Below, one piece after another: positions 16,449 to 24,378 of a stretch of 64,000 bases of DNA (positions within the stretch are counted from its first letter, which is position 1; every line of letters starts with the position of its first letter). A model generated the notes under the pieces. The model made no database searches, had not been told where the DNA came from, and was given only the letters and a program-made list of their open reading frames with translations. A program made the translations under genes and the position numbers. This DNA comes from Clostridia bacterium (GTDB lineage Bacteria; Bacillota; Clostridia; Oscillospirales; Acutalibacteraceae): assembly GCA_017435665.1 (NCBI GenBank), contig JAFSEP010000044.1, positions 1 to 64,000 of the forward strand, read 5' to 3'.

Positions 16449-18392
16449 ATGATTAAGGTTAAACTCAGAGACGATGTCCGTGAATACGAAAACGGAATAA
16501 GCGTTCTCGAAATCGCAAAGAGCCTCGGTGCAGGACTTTACAAGGCTGCCTGTGCCGCTAAGATTGACGGTCAGGTATGCGACCTGAGAACTGTTATCGA
16601 TGCTGACTGTGAGGTTGAAATTCTCACCTTCGACAGCGAAGAAGGCAAAAAGGCCTTCTGGCACACAACATCGCATGTTCTTGCTCAGGCTGTAAAGAGA
16701 CTCTATCCCCAGACAAAGCTTGCTATCGGCCCTTCAATTGACGAAGGCTTCTACTACGACTTCGACTCAGAGGTTTCCTTCACACCGGAAATACTTGAAA
16801 AAATCGAAGCTGAAATGAAGAAAATCATCAAGGAAGGCTATTTCCTTGAAAAGTTCGAGCTTGACGCTGACGAAGCAGTGAAGCTTATGGAAGAAAGAAA
16901 CGAGCCTTACAAGGTTGAGCTTATAGGAGAACACGCTGACAAGGGTGAAAAGATTTCATTCTACCGTCAGGGTGAATTTGAGGAGCTCTGCGCAGGCCCC
17001 CACATTCCCGATACTTCACGCATCAAGGCATATAAGCTCACAGCATGCACAGGCGCATACTGGAGAGGCGATGCTAAGAATAAGATGCTCCAGAGAATTT
17101 ACGGTATTGCATTTACAAAGAACGCTGACCTTGAAGCATATCTTCTTCAGAAGGAAGAAGCAAAGAAGCGTGACCACAATAAGCTGGGCAGAGATCTTGA
17201 ACTTTTCACAACTGTTGACTATATCGGTCAGGGCTTGCCCATCCTTCTCCCCAAGGGCACACATATTATCCAGACTCTTCAGCGCTTTGTTGAGGACGAG
17301 GAAAAAAAGAGAGGCTGGCTTCGCACAAAGACTCCTCTTATGGCTAAAAGCGACCTTTACAAAATCTCAGGTCACTGGGATCACTATAAGGACGGTATGT
17401 TTGTTTTAGGCGATGAGGAAAAGGATGATGAGGTATTTGCTCTGCGTCCCATGACCTGCCCCTTCCAGTATCAGGCATATCTGAACAGAGCCCGTTCATA
17501 CAGAGATCTTCCCATGAGACTCGGTGAAACCTCAACTCTTTTCAGAAACGAGTCCTCAGGCGAAATGCACGGTCTTATCCGTGTCCGTCAGTTCACAATC
17601 TCAGAAGGTCACCTTATGTGTACTCCCGAACAGCTTGAGGATGAATTCAAGAGCTGTCTCGAGCTTACAACATTTATGCTCAAGACCCTCGGTCTTTACG
17701 AGGATGTTTCCTACCGCTTCTCACAGTGGGATCCCGAAGATACAGAAAAGTATATCGGTACTGCCGAACAGTGGGATGAAGCTCAGGATATGATGGGCAG
17801 AATTCTTGACAATCTCGGTATCGAATATAAGATAGGTATCGGTGAGGCTGCCTTCTACGGTCCCAAGCTCGACATTCAGATAAAGAATGTACACGGCAAG
17901 GAAGATACCCTCATCACAATTCAGATTGACCAGATGCTTGCTGAAAAGTTCGGTATGGAATATGTGGCTGCAGACGGCACAAAGAAGAACCCCTATATCA
18001 TCCACAGAACATCCATCGGCTGCTATGAAAGAACTCTTGCTCTTCTTATTGAAAAGTATGCAGGTGCTTTCCCCATGTGGCTCGCTCCCGAAAAGGTTCG
18101 CATTATGCCCATAGCTGACCGCCATCAGGATGCCGCTTATGAGGTGAAAAAGGCTCTTGAAGCAGCAGGTATCGACGACGTTACAGTTGATACAAGAAGC
18201 GAAAAGCTGGGCTATAAGCTCCGTGAGGCACAGCTTGAAAAAATACCCTATATGCTCGTTGTGGGCGATAAGGAAGCTGAAAGCGGAAGTGTTTCAGTCC
18301 GTCGCAGAGGTGAAGGCGATATCGGTTCAATGTCAACAGAAGAATTCGTCAAGCTGGCACTTGAGGATATCGAAACAAAAATTATCAGATAA
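16449..18392 (+). CDS. thrS: Threonyl-tRNA synthetase
   Basis: A 647-residue class II synthetase that charges tRNA-Thr. N-terminal TGS domain, the editing domain with HTTSHVLAQA near residue 75 and the later CTGAYWRGD region, and the catalytic core with RPMTCPFQYQAY, MHGLIRVRQFTISEGH, FYGPKLDIQIK and TSIGCYERTLALLIE are visible, followed by an anticodon-binding domain. I chose the ATG at 16449 with AAAGGAG 8 nt upstream; the open frame extending to 16368 covers the T-box terminator. Expression is set by the T-box leader. Confidence 0.97.
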   Translation: MIKVKLRDDVREYENGISVLEIAKSLGAGLYKAACAAKIDGQVCDLRTVIDADCEVEILTFDSEEGKKAFWHTTSHVLAQAVKRLYPQTKLAIGPSIDEGFYYDFDSEVSFTPEILEKIEAEMKKIIKEGYFLEKFELDADEAVKLMEERNEPYKVELIGEHADKGEKISFYRQGEFEELCAGPHIPDTSRIKAYKLTACTGAYWRGDAKNKMLQRIYGIAFTKNADLEAYLLQKEEAKKRDHNKLGRDLELFTTVDYIGQGLPILLPKGTHIIQTLQRFVEDEEKKRGWLRTKTPLMAKSDLYKISGHWDHYKDGMFVLGDEEKDDEVFALRPMTCPFQYQAYLNRARSYRDLPMRLGETSTLFRNESSGEMHGLIRVRQFTISEGHLMCTPEQLEDEFKSCLELTTFMLKTLGLYEDVSYRFSQWDPEDTEKYIGTAEQWDEAQDMMGRILDNLGIEYKIGIGEAAFYGPKLDIQIKNVHGKEDTLITIQIDQMLAEKFGMEYVAADGTKKNPYIIHRTSIGCYERTLALLIEKYAGAFPMWLAPEKVRIMPIADRHQDAAYEVKKALEAAGIDDVTVDTRSEKLGYKLREAQLEKIPYMLVVGDKEAESGSVSVRRRGEGDIGSMSTEEFVKLALEDIETKIIR

Positions 18393-18400
18393 AATAATAA

Positions 18401-18434
18401 AAAGCAGAGAGGTCGGTCCTCTCTGCTTTCTTTT
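18401..18434 (+). terminator. Terminator of thrS
   Basis: AAAGCAGAGAGG (18401-18412) pairs with CCTCTCTGCTTT (18418-18429), then CTTTTTT. Confidence 0.9.
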
Positions 18435-18471
18435 TTGCAGCTCTCAGCAAATGAATATTTCACAATTTTTA

Positions 18472-18524
18472 TGCTATAATGTTAGTAAATCAGTATTGAC
18501 AAAATATGATTAATGGGATAAAAT
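18472..18524 (+). promoter_or_regulatory. Two predicted promoters upstream of fic
   Basis: An extended -10 element TGC-TATAAT (18472-18480) and a better promoter TTGACA (18496-18501), 17-nt spacer, TAAAAT (18519-18524) lie in series. Confidence 0.6.
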
Positions 18525-18530
18525 GTTGTT

Positions 18531-18563
18531 AATCTTGTTAAAATTGCTATTTTTAACAAGATT
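18531..18563 (+). promoter_or_regulatory. Inverted repeat in the fic leader
   Basis: AATCTTGTTA (18531-18540) and TAACAAGATT (18554-18563) are perfect inverted arms right at the predicted transcript start. No T-run follows, so an operator is more likely than a terminator; the winged-helix end of the Fic protein could bind it (inference). Confidence 0.5.
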
Positions 18564-18612
18564 GTTAAAGTTTGATGTGTCTAAACTGTTTTTAGGGCGG
18601 TGATTTAACCAT

Positions 18613-19803
18613 ATGAGCTATACCTTATTATCACATTTATTTTACAAGGACAAAGATGAATATAATGCTTTGTATGCAAAAAGGATATCAGCAGAATCAA
18701 CCTGCATTCTGCCGATAAAAATCGGCGGATATCAGGCTTTTTATTGCCTTTGCCACGAAATCCACGAGAAAAGCCTGAAAATAATGCAGTTGGATAAAAT
18801 GGTCTCAGCAATAAAAAACGAGCTTCCGCCTGCAGCATTGGTTCAATTTGCAAACAAGTGCCTGATAGACGAAATCAAACTCACAAATGATATTGAGGGT
18901 GTTTACAGTACAAGAAAAGAGTTATCTGACGTTTTATATGAAATGGACGGCAAAGCCAAAAAGAAGCGTTTTTACGGCTTGTTAAACAAATATAAAATGC
19001 TGATCAGCGATACCGAATTTCCTCTAAACACTTCGACCGATATAAGAGAAATCTACGATGATTTGGTCTTAAAAGAAATTGCCGAAGAATGTGCAGATAA
19101 TATTCCTGACGGCGAAATTTTCCGAAAGGATGCGGCAGAGGTCACAACTGCAACGCAAAAGGTTATTCACAAAGGCGCTTATCCTGAAACAAAAATCATT
19201 CAGCTTATGGAGCAGTCCCTTAACATTTTAAATCAAAAAGATATTCCGGCATTAATCAGAATTTCTGTTTTCCATTATCTTTTCGGATACATTCATCCGT
19301 TTTATGACGGTAACGGAAGAACATCACGTTTTATAAGCAGCTATCTTCTTTCAAAGGATTTTGAATTCTTAATCGGCTTCAGACTTTCTTACACAATAAA
19401 AGCACATATCAAAGAATATTATGAAGCTTTTAAAGAGTGTAATGATGAAAAAAACTGCGGCGATTTAACTCCGTTTATAATTATGTTTCTTAATATCATT
19501 CTTGAGTCTTTTCAGAACTTATATGAAGCTCTTGAAAAAAGAAGCAATCTGCTGTTAACATTTTCAGATACTATTAACGGTAACTCCTGTATTTCAGAAG
19601 ATTTAAAAGCCTTTGCTCTTATTCTGACTCAGACCTCTCTGTTTTCAAGTGAAGGAATAACAAAAAAGCAGTTAGAGGCAGAATTGGAAATCAGCGAATC
19701 GACGGTAAACAAGCGTTTGGCTAAATTAAGAGAAGCAGGACTGCTTATAGAAGAAAAATGCAAACCGGCTAAATATCTGATTGACCTGAATAAGCTGTCA
19801 TAA
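18613..19803 (+). CDS. Fic-domain protein with C-terminal winged helix
   Basis: A 396-residue Fic protein, a family that usually transfers AMP to target hydroxyl groups. The active-site motif HPFYDGNGRTSR lies near residue 228, with the nucleotide-binding residues intact. The inhibitory helix motif TNDIEG ([S/T]xxxE[G/N]) near residue 92 lies ahead of it, as in N-terminally inhibited (class II) Fic proteins. Residues about 340-396 look like a winged helix-turn-helix (ITKKQLEAELEISESTVNKRLAKLREAGLL). No antitoxin partner gene is adjacent. Codon use is AT-richer than the flanking thrS and alcohol dehydrogenase, suggesting transfer. The ribosome site is weak (AGGGCGGTG). Confidence 0.88.
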   Translation: MSYTLLSHLFYKDKDEYNALYAKRISAESTCILPIKIGGYQAFYCLCHEIHEKSLKIMQLDKMVSAIKNELPPAALVQFANKCLIDEIKLTNDIEGVYSTRKELSDVLYEMDGKAKKKRFYGLLNKYKMLISDTEFPLNTSTDIREIYDDLVLKEIAEECADNIPDGEIFRKDAAEVTTATQKVIHKGAYPETKIIQLMEQSLNILNQKDIPALIRISVFHYLFGYIHPFYDGNGRTSRFISSYLLSKDFEFLIGFRLSYTIKAHIKEYYEAFKECNDEKNCGDLTPFIIMFLNIILESFQNLYEALEKRSNLLLTFSDTINGNSCISEDLKAFALILTQTSLFSSEGITKKQLEAELEISESTVNKRLAKLREAGLLIEEKCKPAKYLIDLNKLS

Positions 19804-19879
19804 CGTGCTTTTTCAAGTGCAACAATGACCGATGACCAAGATAACCATGATATTTCCCACATCACAGCATATAAAACTC

Positions 19880-19910
19880 AATCCCCTTGGAGTGCTCCAA
19901 GGGGATTTTT
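19880..19910. terminator. Bidirectional terminator between fic and the alcohol dehydrogenase
   Basis: AATCCCCTTGGAG and CTCCAAGGGGATT form a 13-bp stem with T-rich sequence on both exits. Confidence 0.8.
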
Positions 19911-19929
19911 GCCTTATCAGATATCAATC

Positions 19930-21147
19930 TTAGAAATCAACTTCAAGGTCATAGTAGCAGCACTTGAAGAGCTTTTCCATTTCTTCCTGTGTGGGGATAC
20001 GGGGGTTGGAGCCTGTGCAAGCATCGCCGATTGCATTCTTTGCAATTTCGGGAAGTCTCTCAAGGAATACTTCTTCGGGAACGAAGCCGTTTTCTGTGGG
20101 ATAGCTGTCAGCACCGTAGTTCTTGATGCAGTGAGGAATGTTGAGCTCGTCACACATCTTGCGAAGGTGAGCGATAAGGTTAGCTACCTTTTCTTCTGTT
20201 GTTTCGCCGCCGAGCTTGATGCTGTCAGCGATTTCTGCATAACGTGCAGCAGCAACCTCATTCTTAGCATTGAAAGCAATAACCTTGGGAAGATACATAG
20301 CATTTGCAGCGCCGTGGATAATGTGAGCGCCGAAATCGTCAAATGCTGCACCTGTCTTGTGAGCCATTGAGTGAACAATACCCAGGAGAGCGTTTGAGAA
20401 TGCCATACCTGCAAGGCACTGTGCGTTATGCATTGCTGCACGAGCTTCCATACAGCCGTTATATGAATCAGCAAGCTTTTCCTTGATCATCTTGATTGCG
20501 TGAAGAGCAAGGGGATCTGTGTAATCGCAGTTAGCTGTTGAAACATAAGCCTCAACTGCGTGTGTCATAGCGTCCATACCTGTGTGTGCAACAAGCTTCT
20601 TGGGCATTGTTTCAGCAAGTGCAGGATCTACGATAGCGATATCGGGTGTGATTTCGAAGTCAGCAAGAGGATACTTGATGCCCTTGCTGTAATCTGTAAT
20701 AACTGAGAATGCAGTAACCTCTGTTGCTGTACCTGATGTTGAGGGGATAGCGCAGAAGTGAGCCTTACGGCGAAGCTCGGGAATACCGAATACCTTGCAC
20801 ATTTCTTCGAATGTGATTTCGGGATACTCATACTTGATCCACATAGCCTTTGCAGCATCGATGGGTGAACCGCCGCCCATTGCTACGATCCAATCGGGCT
20901 GGAACTTTTCCATAGCCTGTGCGCCACGCATAACTGTTTCTACTGAAGGGTCAGCCTCGATGCCTTCGAAGAGTTCAACCTCCATGCCTGCTTCCTTGAG
21001 ATAGCTTACAGCCTGATCAAGAAAGCCGTTCTTCTTCATCGAACCGCCGCCTACGCATACCATTGCTCTTGAGCCCTTGAGTGTCTTGAGTGTTTCGAGA
21101 GTACCCTTTCCGTGATATAAATCTCTCGGTAAAGTAAATCTTGCCAT
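19930..21147 (-). CDS. Iron-containing alcohol dehydrogenase
   Basis: A 405-residue group III (Fe-dependent) alcohol dehydrogenase that reduces aldehydes to alcohols with NAD(P)H in fermentation. It shows the nucleotide-binding GGGSPIDAAKAM near residue 95, STSGTATEVTAFSV near 140, and the metal-binding segments DAMTHAVEAY near 195-205 and HSMAHKTGAAFDDFGAHIIHGAANA near 262-285 that carry the Asp and His ligands. AGGAGG lies about 9 nt before the ATG. A Rex-like site overlaps its promoter. Butanol, ethanol or propanediol specificity cannot be read. Confidence 0.92.
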   Translation of the reverse strand: MARFTLPRDLYHGKGTLETLKTLKGSRAMVCVGGGSMKKNGFLDQAVSYLKEAGMEVELFEGIEADPSVETVMRGAQAMEKFQPDWIVAMGGGSPIDAAKAMWIKYEYPEITFEEMCKVFGIPELRRKAHFCAIPSTSGTATEVTAFSVITDYSKGIKYPLADFEITPDIAIVDPALAETMPKKLVAHTGMDAMTHAVEAYVSTANCDYTDPLALHAIKMIKEKLADSYNGCMEARAAMHNAQCLAGMAFSNALLGIVHSMAHKTGAAFDDFGAHIIHGAANAMYLPKVIAFNAKNEVAAARYAEIADSIKLGGETTEEKVANLIAHLRKMCDELNIPHCIKNYGADSYPTENGFVPEEVFLERLPEIAKNAIGDACTGSNPRIPTQEEMEKLFKCCYYDLEVDF

Positions 21148-21213
21148 TTTTTCTGCCTCCTGTAAGGTTTTATTACTTGTTTTGAAAACCCGGGATATCC
21201 CCTACGGTTTTTG

Positions 21214-21251
21214 TTCGTTATTATTTTAACAAACCTGTTTCATTTTGTAAA
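21214..21251 (-). promoter_or_regulatory. Alcohol dehydrogenase promoter overlapped by a Rex-like operator
   Basis: Minus-strand TTTACA (21246-21251), 17-nt spacer, TAAAAT (21223-21228). The -10 lies inside TTCGTTATTATTTTAACAA (21214-21232), which matches 12 of 14 defined bases of the Rex consensus TTGTTAA-N4-TTAACAA. Rex is the NADH-sensing repressor that often controls such genes. Confidence 0.5.
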
Positions 21252-21302
21252 TAGGTATATATAAAAAGTTTGTAAAATAATTCGGTTTTTTTAATCTGCT
21301 GC

Positions 21303-21614
21303 TCAGAAACCGAGCAGCTTCAGGAAATAATCTTTTTCCTTATAGCCGACGGTAATGCTTTTCTGCTCACCCTTTTCAAAGAGAATTATTGTGGGTATGC
21401 TTGTAATTCCGAACTGAGCTGCAAGCTCGCTTTCATCATCAACATTTACCTTGCCTACGGTAACCTTGCCGTCATATTCCTCTGCAATCTCCTCAAGGAT
21501 GGGAGCAACCATTCTGCAGGGTCCGCACCAGGTTGCCCAGAAGTCGAGAAGCACGGGAACGTCAGAGCCCAGAACCTCCTGCTCAAAGTTTGATTTTGTT
21601 ACTGTAATTTCCAT
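21303..21614 (-). CDS. trxA: Thioredoxin
   Basis: A 103-residue cytoplasmic thioredoxin with the active site WCGPC near residue 30 and cis-Pro loop SIPTIILF near residue 74, full length for the family. It is the last gene of a five-gene operon, 2 nt after a ferredoxin-thioredoxin-reductase-like gene; this pairing suggests it receives electrons from ferredoxin and not only from NADPH (inference). Confidence 0.95.
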   Translation of the reverse strand: MEITVTKSNFEQEVLGSDVPVLLDFWATWCGPCRMVAPILEEIAEEYDGKVTVGKVNVDDESELAAQFGITSIPTIILFEKGEQKSITVGYKEKDYFLKLLGF

Positions 21615-21616
21615 TT

Positions 21617-21823
21617 TTATTTGTCTCCTTTAGATTTATAATACAGCATACAATGACAGTATCCCTCAAAATCGGGATCCTTTATCTGCTGCTTGAATTC
21701 TTCACACATACAGATGTTTTCGGGAGTTCTTTCACGTCTGCAGGGGCAGTAACCGCCCGTCTGCTTCAGTCCCTCCCTGACTGTGTCAACTATTTCCTTA
21801 TTCGGATTAAGTGTAATTTTCAT
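21617..21823 (-). CDS. Ferredoxin:thioredoxin reductase catalytic-subunit-like protein
   Basis: A 68-residue Cys-rich protein. The spacing [19 protein letters not shown] followed by GYCHCMLY matches the CPC / CxC / CHC pattern of the FTR catalytic chain, which uses a [4Fe-4S] cluster next to a disulfide to pass electrons from ferredoxin to thioredoxin. It is shorter than plant FTR catalytic chains, and no variable (alpha) subunit is seen nearby. It lies between a TlpA-like gene (1 nt gap) and thioredoxin (2 nt gap), so a thioredoxin-reducing role is well supported by context. Confidence 0.85.
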   Translation of the reverse strand: MKITLNPNKEIVDTVREGLKQTGGYCPCRRERTPENICMCEEFKQQIKDPDFEGYCHCMLYYKSKGDK

Positions 21824-21824
21824 T

Positions 21825-22403
21825 TTATTCTCCTATCAATGCCTTAATATACCTGACAAGTGTATCCTCACTTACGGGGCCGCTTGCTCCGTAAACGATA
21901 TTTCCCTCAGCATCTATAATGAACGTCCTGGGAATTGAGTATGCGCCGTAGGTGTGAGTTGCGTCAAGCTCGGTATCGTAATAAACCGGGAAGGTATATT
22001 CCGTCTTTCCGAGGAAAGCCTTTACCTCATCTTTGGTTTCCGATTGTCCGTCGGTAAGGTTAATCATCATAAAATTGACCTTGTCTCCGTATTCGTCATA
22101 TGCCTTCTGAAAATCAGGCATTTCCTGAACACAGTATCCGCACCAGGTCGCCCAGAAATTCACAATTACGGGCTTACCCTGCATACCGGTAAGCTTTACG
22201 CTGTTTCCTGCCTCGTCATAAACCGTGAAATCGGGAGCCTTCTGCTCCTGTGCCCCTGTTGTTTTTTCGTCAGGCTTAGCCACCTGCTGCTGAGTTGTCT
22301 GCGCCGTGTAATTATCGCTGAGATAATCGTAGCCCTTTGTTGCTGCAAGAAGCAAGGCAACAAAGCCCACGGCAAGTAAGATGTATTTAATGCTTTTATT
22401 CAT
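21825..22403 (-). CDS. TlpA/ResA-like membrane-anchored thiol oxidoreductase
   Basis: A 192-residue protein with an N-terminal membrane anchor (residues 6-24), a Gln/Thr-rich linker and an extracytoplasmic thioredoxin domain of the TlpA type (APDFTVYDEAGNSVKL, then NFWATWCGYC near residue 90, and the cis-Pro YSIPRTFIID). It would reduce or exchange disulfides outside the membrane, using electrons delivered by the CcdA-like protein encoded just upstream (9-nt gap). Confidence 0.9.
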   Translation of the reverse strand: MNKSIKYILLAVGFVALLLAATKGYDYLSDNYTAQTTQQQVAKPDEKTTGAQEQKAPDFTVYDEAGNSVKLTGMQGKPVIVNFWATWCGYCVQEMPDFQKAYDEYGDKVNFMMINLTDGQSETKDEVKAFLGKTEYTFPVYYDTELDATHTYGAYSIPRTFIIDAEGNIVYGASGPVSEDTLVRYIKALIGE

Positions 22404-22412
22404 ATCATCACC

Positions 22413-23066
22413 TCAAGAAATAATAGTAAGTAATCTGCCCAGCATTCCCGTTGCCATGGCAATGCCCACAATAATAAGGAAAATGCCGCTGATAAGATTA
22501 ACAGCCCTGTAATGCGCTTTTATGAAGCTGAAGGCTGTGTTCAGCTTTTCTATAAGAATTGCAGAAATTATAAAGGGTACGCCAAGTCCCAGAGAGTATA
22601 CCAGAAGCAACACGGCTCCCTGAAGGGCAGAGCCTGACGTGGATGCCATCATAAGAGCAGAACCGAGAAAAGCTCCTACGCAAGGAGTAAGGCTTACGGA
22701 ATAGATCACACCGAAAAGAAATGCAGAAAAGATGCCGTTAACCTCAGCCTTTTTGCTCATACCCTTGAAAAGGGGGATTCTTATTACCTCAAGATAGCTC
22801 AGACCGAATATCACTATCACCGCACCGCATACCACGTTTACGGCTGTCTGATACTCCTTCAGCAATGCACCGAGGGTTCCCGAAAATACACCGAGCAGAG
22901 TGAATATCGCCGTAAAGCCCATAACAAAAGCAATAACCCTTATGACAGTATTCTGCTTTTTGTCAGCTTTTCCCGCAAAATAGGAAATATATATGGGAAG
23001 CATAGGAAGCATACAAGGCGAAATAAAGGATATAATGCCCTCAAGAAAGGTTATAAGATACTGCAT
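22413..23066 (-). CDS. ccdA: CcdA-type thiol-disulfide electron carrier
   Basis: A 217-residue integral membrane protein with six predicted membrane helices. The two conserved cysteines lie in SPCMLPMLPIYISYF near residue 18 and LTPCVGAFLGSAL near residue 130, as expected for CcdA/DsbD-gamma proteins, which carry electrons from cytoplasmic thioredoxin across the membrane. Its ATG shares one base with the stop of the preceding gene (TGATG), so translation is coupled. No cytochrome c maturation genes lie nearby, so the partner is more likely the TlpA-like protein. Confidence 0.93.
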   Translation of the reverse strand: MQYLITFLEGIISFISPCMLPMLPIYISYFAGKADKKQNTVIRVIAFVMGFTAIFTLLGVFSGTLGALLKEYQTAVNVVCGAVIVIFGLSYLEVIRIPLFKGMSKKAEVNGIFSAFLFGVIYSVSLTPCVGAFLGSALMMASTSGSALQGAVLLLVYSLGLGVPFIISAILIEKLNTAFSFIKAHYRAVNLISGIFLIIVGIAMATGMLGRLLTIIS

Positions 23067-23470
23067 CAGTGATTACCTGCACAGCCCTGCTTGTCCTCTC
23101 CGCAGGAGTGACTGCCGCAGCTGTGTCCCTCTTCGTGATGGTGATTGCAGGTTTTATCGGGATCATATACAAGTCGGTTTTCAAGCAATGCCTCCACACA
23201 CCTGTCACAGCTGCCCTCTGCTCCGGGATAAAGGCTGATGCCTGCTTCTGCGAGGGCCTCCCTTGCACCTCCACCGATACCTCCGCAAATAAGAGCGTTT
23301 ACTCCCATCAGACGAAGGAAGCCTGCCAGAGCACCGTGTCCGCTGCCCATGGGGCTTACATTTTTAACTGAGATTATTTTCCCTTCACTTACCTCATATA
23401 TTCTGAATTCCTTGCAATGTCCGAAGTGCTGAAACACCTCTGAGTTCTGATGTGTTACTGCTATTTTCAT
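23066..23470 (-). CDS. Dinitrogenase iron-molybdenum cofactor (NifX/NafY-type) family protein
   Basis: A 134-residue protein. The N-terminus MKIAVTHQNSEVFQHFGHCKEFRIYEV and the loop ALICGGIGGGAREALAEAGISLYPG are typical of small NifB/NifX-like Fe-Mo-cofactor domain proteins found in anaerobes outside nitrogen fixation. The last 30 residues form a metal-binding tail rich in His and Cys (CNHHHEEGHSCGSHSCG). I chose the ATG at 23470 because AGAGG lies 8 nt upstream; the frame is open to 23584. First gene of the redox operon. Its role in metal handling is inferred. Confidence 0.85.
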   Translation of the reverse strand: MKIAVTHQNSEVFQHFGHCKEFRIYEVSEGKIISVKNVSPMGSGHGALAGFLRLMGVNALICGGIGGGAREALAEAGISLYPGAEGSCDRCVEALLENRLVYDPDKTCNHHHEEGHSCGSHSCGEDKQGCAGNH

Positions 23471-23557
23471 TTTATCAACCTCTTTCTCTGTTTTTTGAAC
23501 GGATATTCTCCGTATATATATTTTATCACCATTAGGCATCTTCGTCAATAAAAAAAG

Positions 23558-23769
23558 AAAGCACCTTATACCGAGACCGGACAAGGCAGTATTTGTTATC
23601 CTGCGAAACTGCGAAGCACTTTAAAAAGAAACTTTTGAGTATAAGAGAAGGCAAAAACTACCGATAATGCTGACGCATATCGGTAGTTTTTAACGCACTA
23701 TTGTGCCAAAAGTTCACTTTTTAAAGAAATACATCCTTGTCCGGTCTCGGCATACGCCGAAGGTGCTTT
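23558..23769. repeat. 212-bp nested palindrome (MITE-like element or structured RNA)
   Basis: Concentric inverted repeats: AAAGCACCTT (23558-23567)/AAGGTGCTTT (23760-23769); CGAGACCGGACAAGG (23572-23586)/CCTTGTCCGGTCTCG (23735-23749); CTTTAAAAAG and ACTTTTG (23619-23637)/CAAAAGT and CTTTTTAAAG (23707-23726); and a central hairpin AAAAACTACCGATA/TATCGGTAGTTTTT (23653-23691). No coding potential. It fills most of the 309-bp gap between two minus-strand genes. Confidence 0.8.
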
Positions 23770-23779
23770 GAATTATGTA

Positions 23780-24196
23780 TCAGTCTCTGTCAACAAGCTG
23801 CTGGAGAAGCTTTATTGCTTCGGAAAGACCGAAGAAAATTACTGCCAAAACAACACCGGCAAGAACACAGAGTGAAAGGTAAATGAAGCCGATATCCGTT
23901 GCAAGCTGATATGCAACAACACCTGCTGCAAGACCTACCACCAGCATTGCTATTCCGAAAATGAAGAGAAACTTTGCTATGCCGTTTTTGTCTGTTTTTG
24001 CAACTCTGCTGTAAGCCTTATCAGCTTCAAGAACTGCCTCATATTCTTCATCCGTAAGGATAAGGGGGATATCGTTCTTGTTCTTCTTCCTTCCGTCAAA
24101 GCCCCAGCGAAGAAGGTTTTCATCTCTCTGCTTTTTCAGTGCTTTTTTTCTTTCAATATTAAGCTCTTGTATTTTTCTTTCAACAGGTTCGATCAT
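23780..24196 (-). CDS. Small membrane protein of unknown function
   Basis: A 138-residue protein. The first 75 residues are charged (ERKIQELNIERKKALKKQ, then LILTDEEYEAVLEADKAY), followed by two adjacent membrane helices (about 76-97 and 103-123) and a short amphipathic end. No family is recognised. CGGAG lies 11 nt before the ATG. It stands alone between the palindrome and the CotH operon's end; no functional hint from the neighbours. Confidence 0.65.
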   Translation of the reverse strand: MIEPVERKIQELNIERKKALKKQRDENLLRWGFDGRKKNKNDIPLILTDEEYEAVLEADKAYSRVAKTDKNGIAKFLFIFGIAMLVVGLAAGVVAYQLATDIGFIYLSLCVLAGVVLAVIFFGLSEAIKLLQQLVDRD

Positions 24197-24341
24197 TGTT
24201 ATGTCACTCCGTTTTCGTAATTAATCATATATATCTAAGGTATAGATTAGCATACTTTCACGAAATAATCAAGAGAAATAAATAATATTAACTTTTTTGT
24301 AATAAAGATTGCGGCAACTTCGTTCAGTAAGTTTTAAAGCG

Positions 24342-24369
24342 TATACGGCGCCGAAATCGGTGCCGTATA
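24342..24369 (-). terminator. Terminator after the CotH gene
   Basis: TATACGGCGCCGA and TCGGTGCCGTATA form a 13-bp stem (one wobble) 10 nt past the CotH stop; the T-run is weak. Confidence 0.55.
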
Positions 24370-24378
24370 TGTGTGCTG

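Noticed and set aside
18613..19803. Fic as half of a toxin-antitoxin pair
   Set aside because: No small partner gene lies on either side, and the inhibitory motif is inside the protein itself.
23619..23726. Simple terminator for the 23780 gene
   Set aside because: The central hairpin could terminate, but the much longer nested arms on both sides mark a larger unit.
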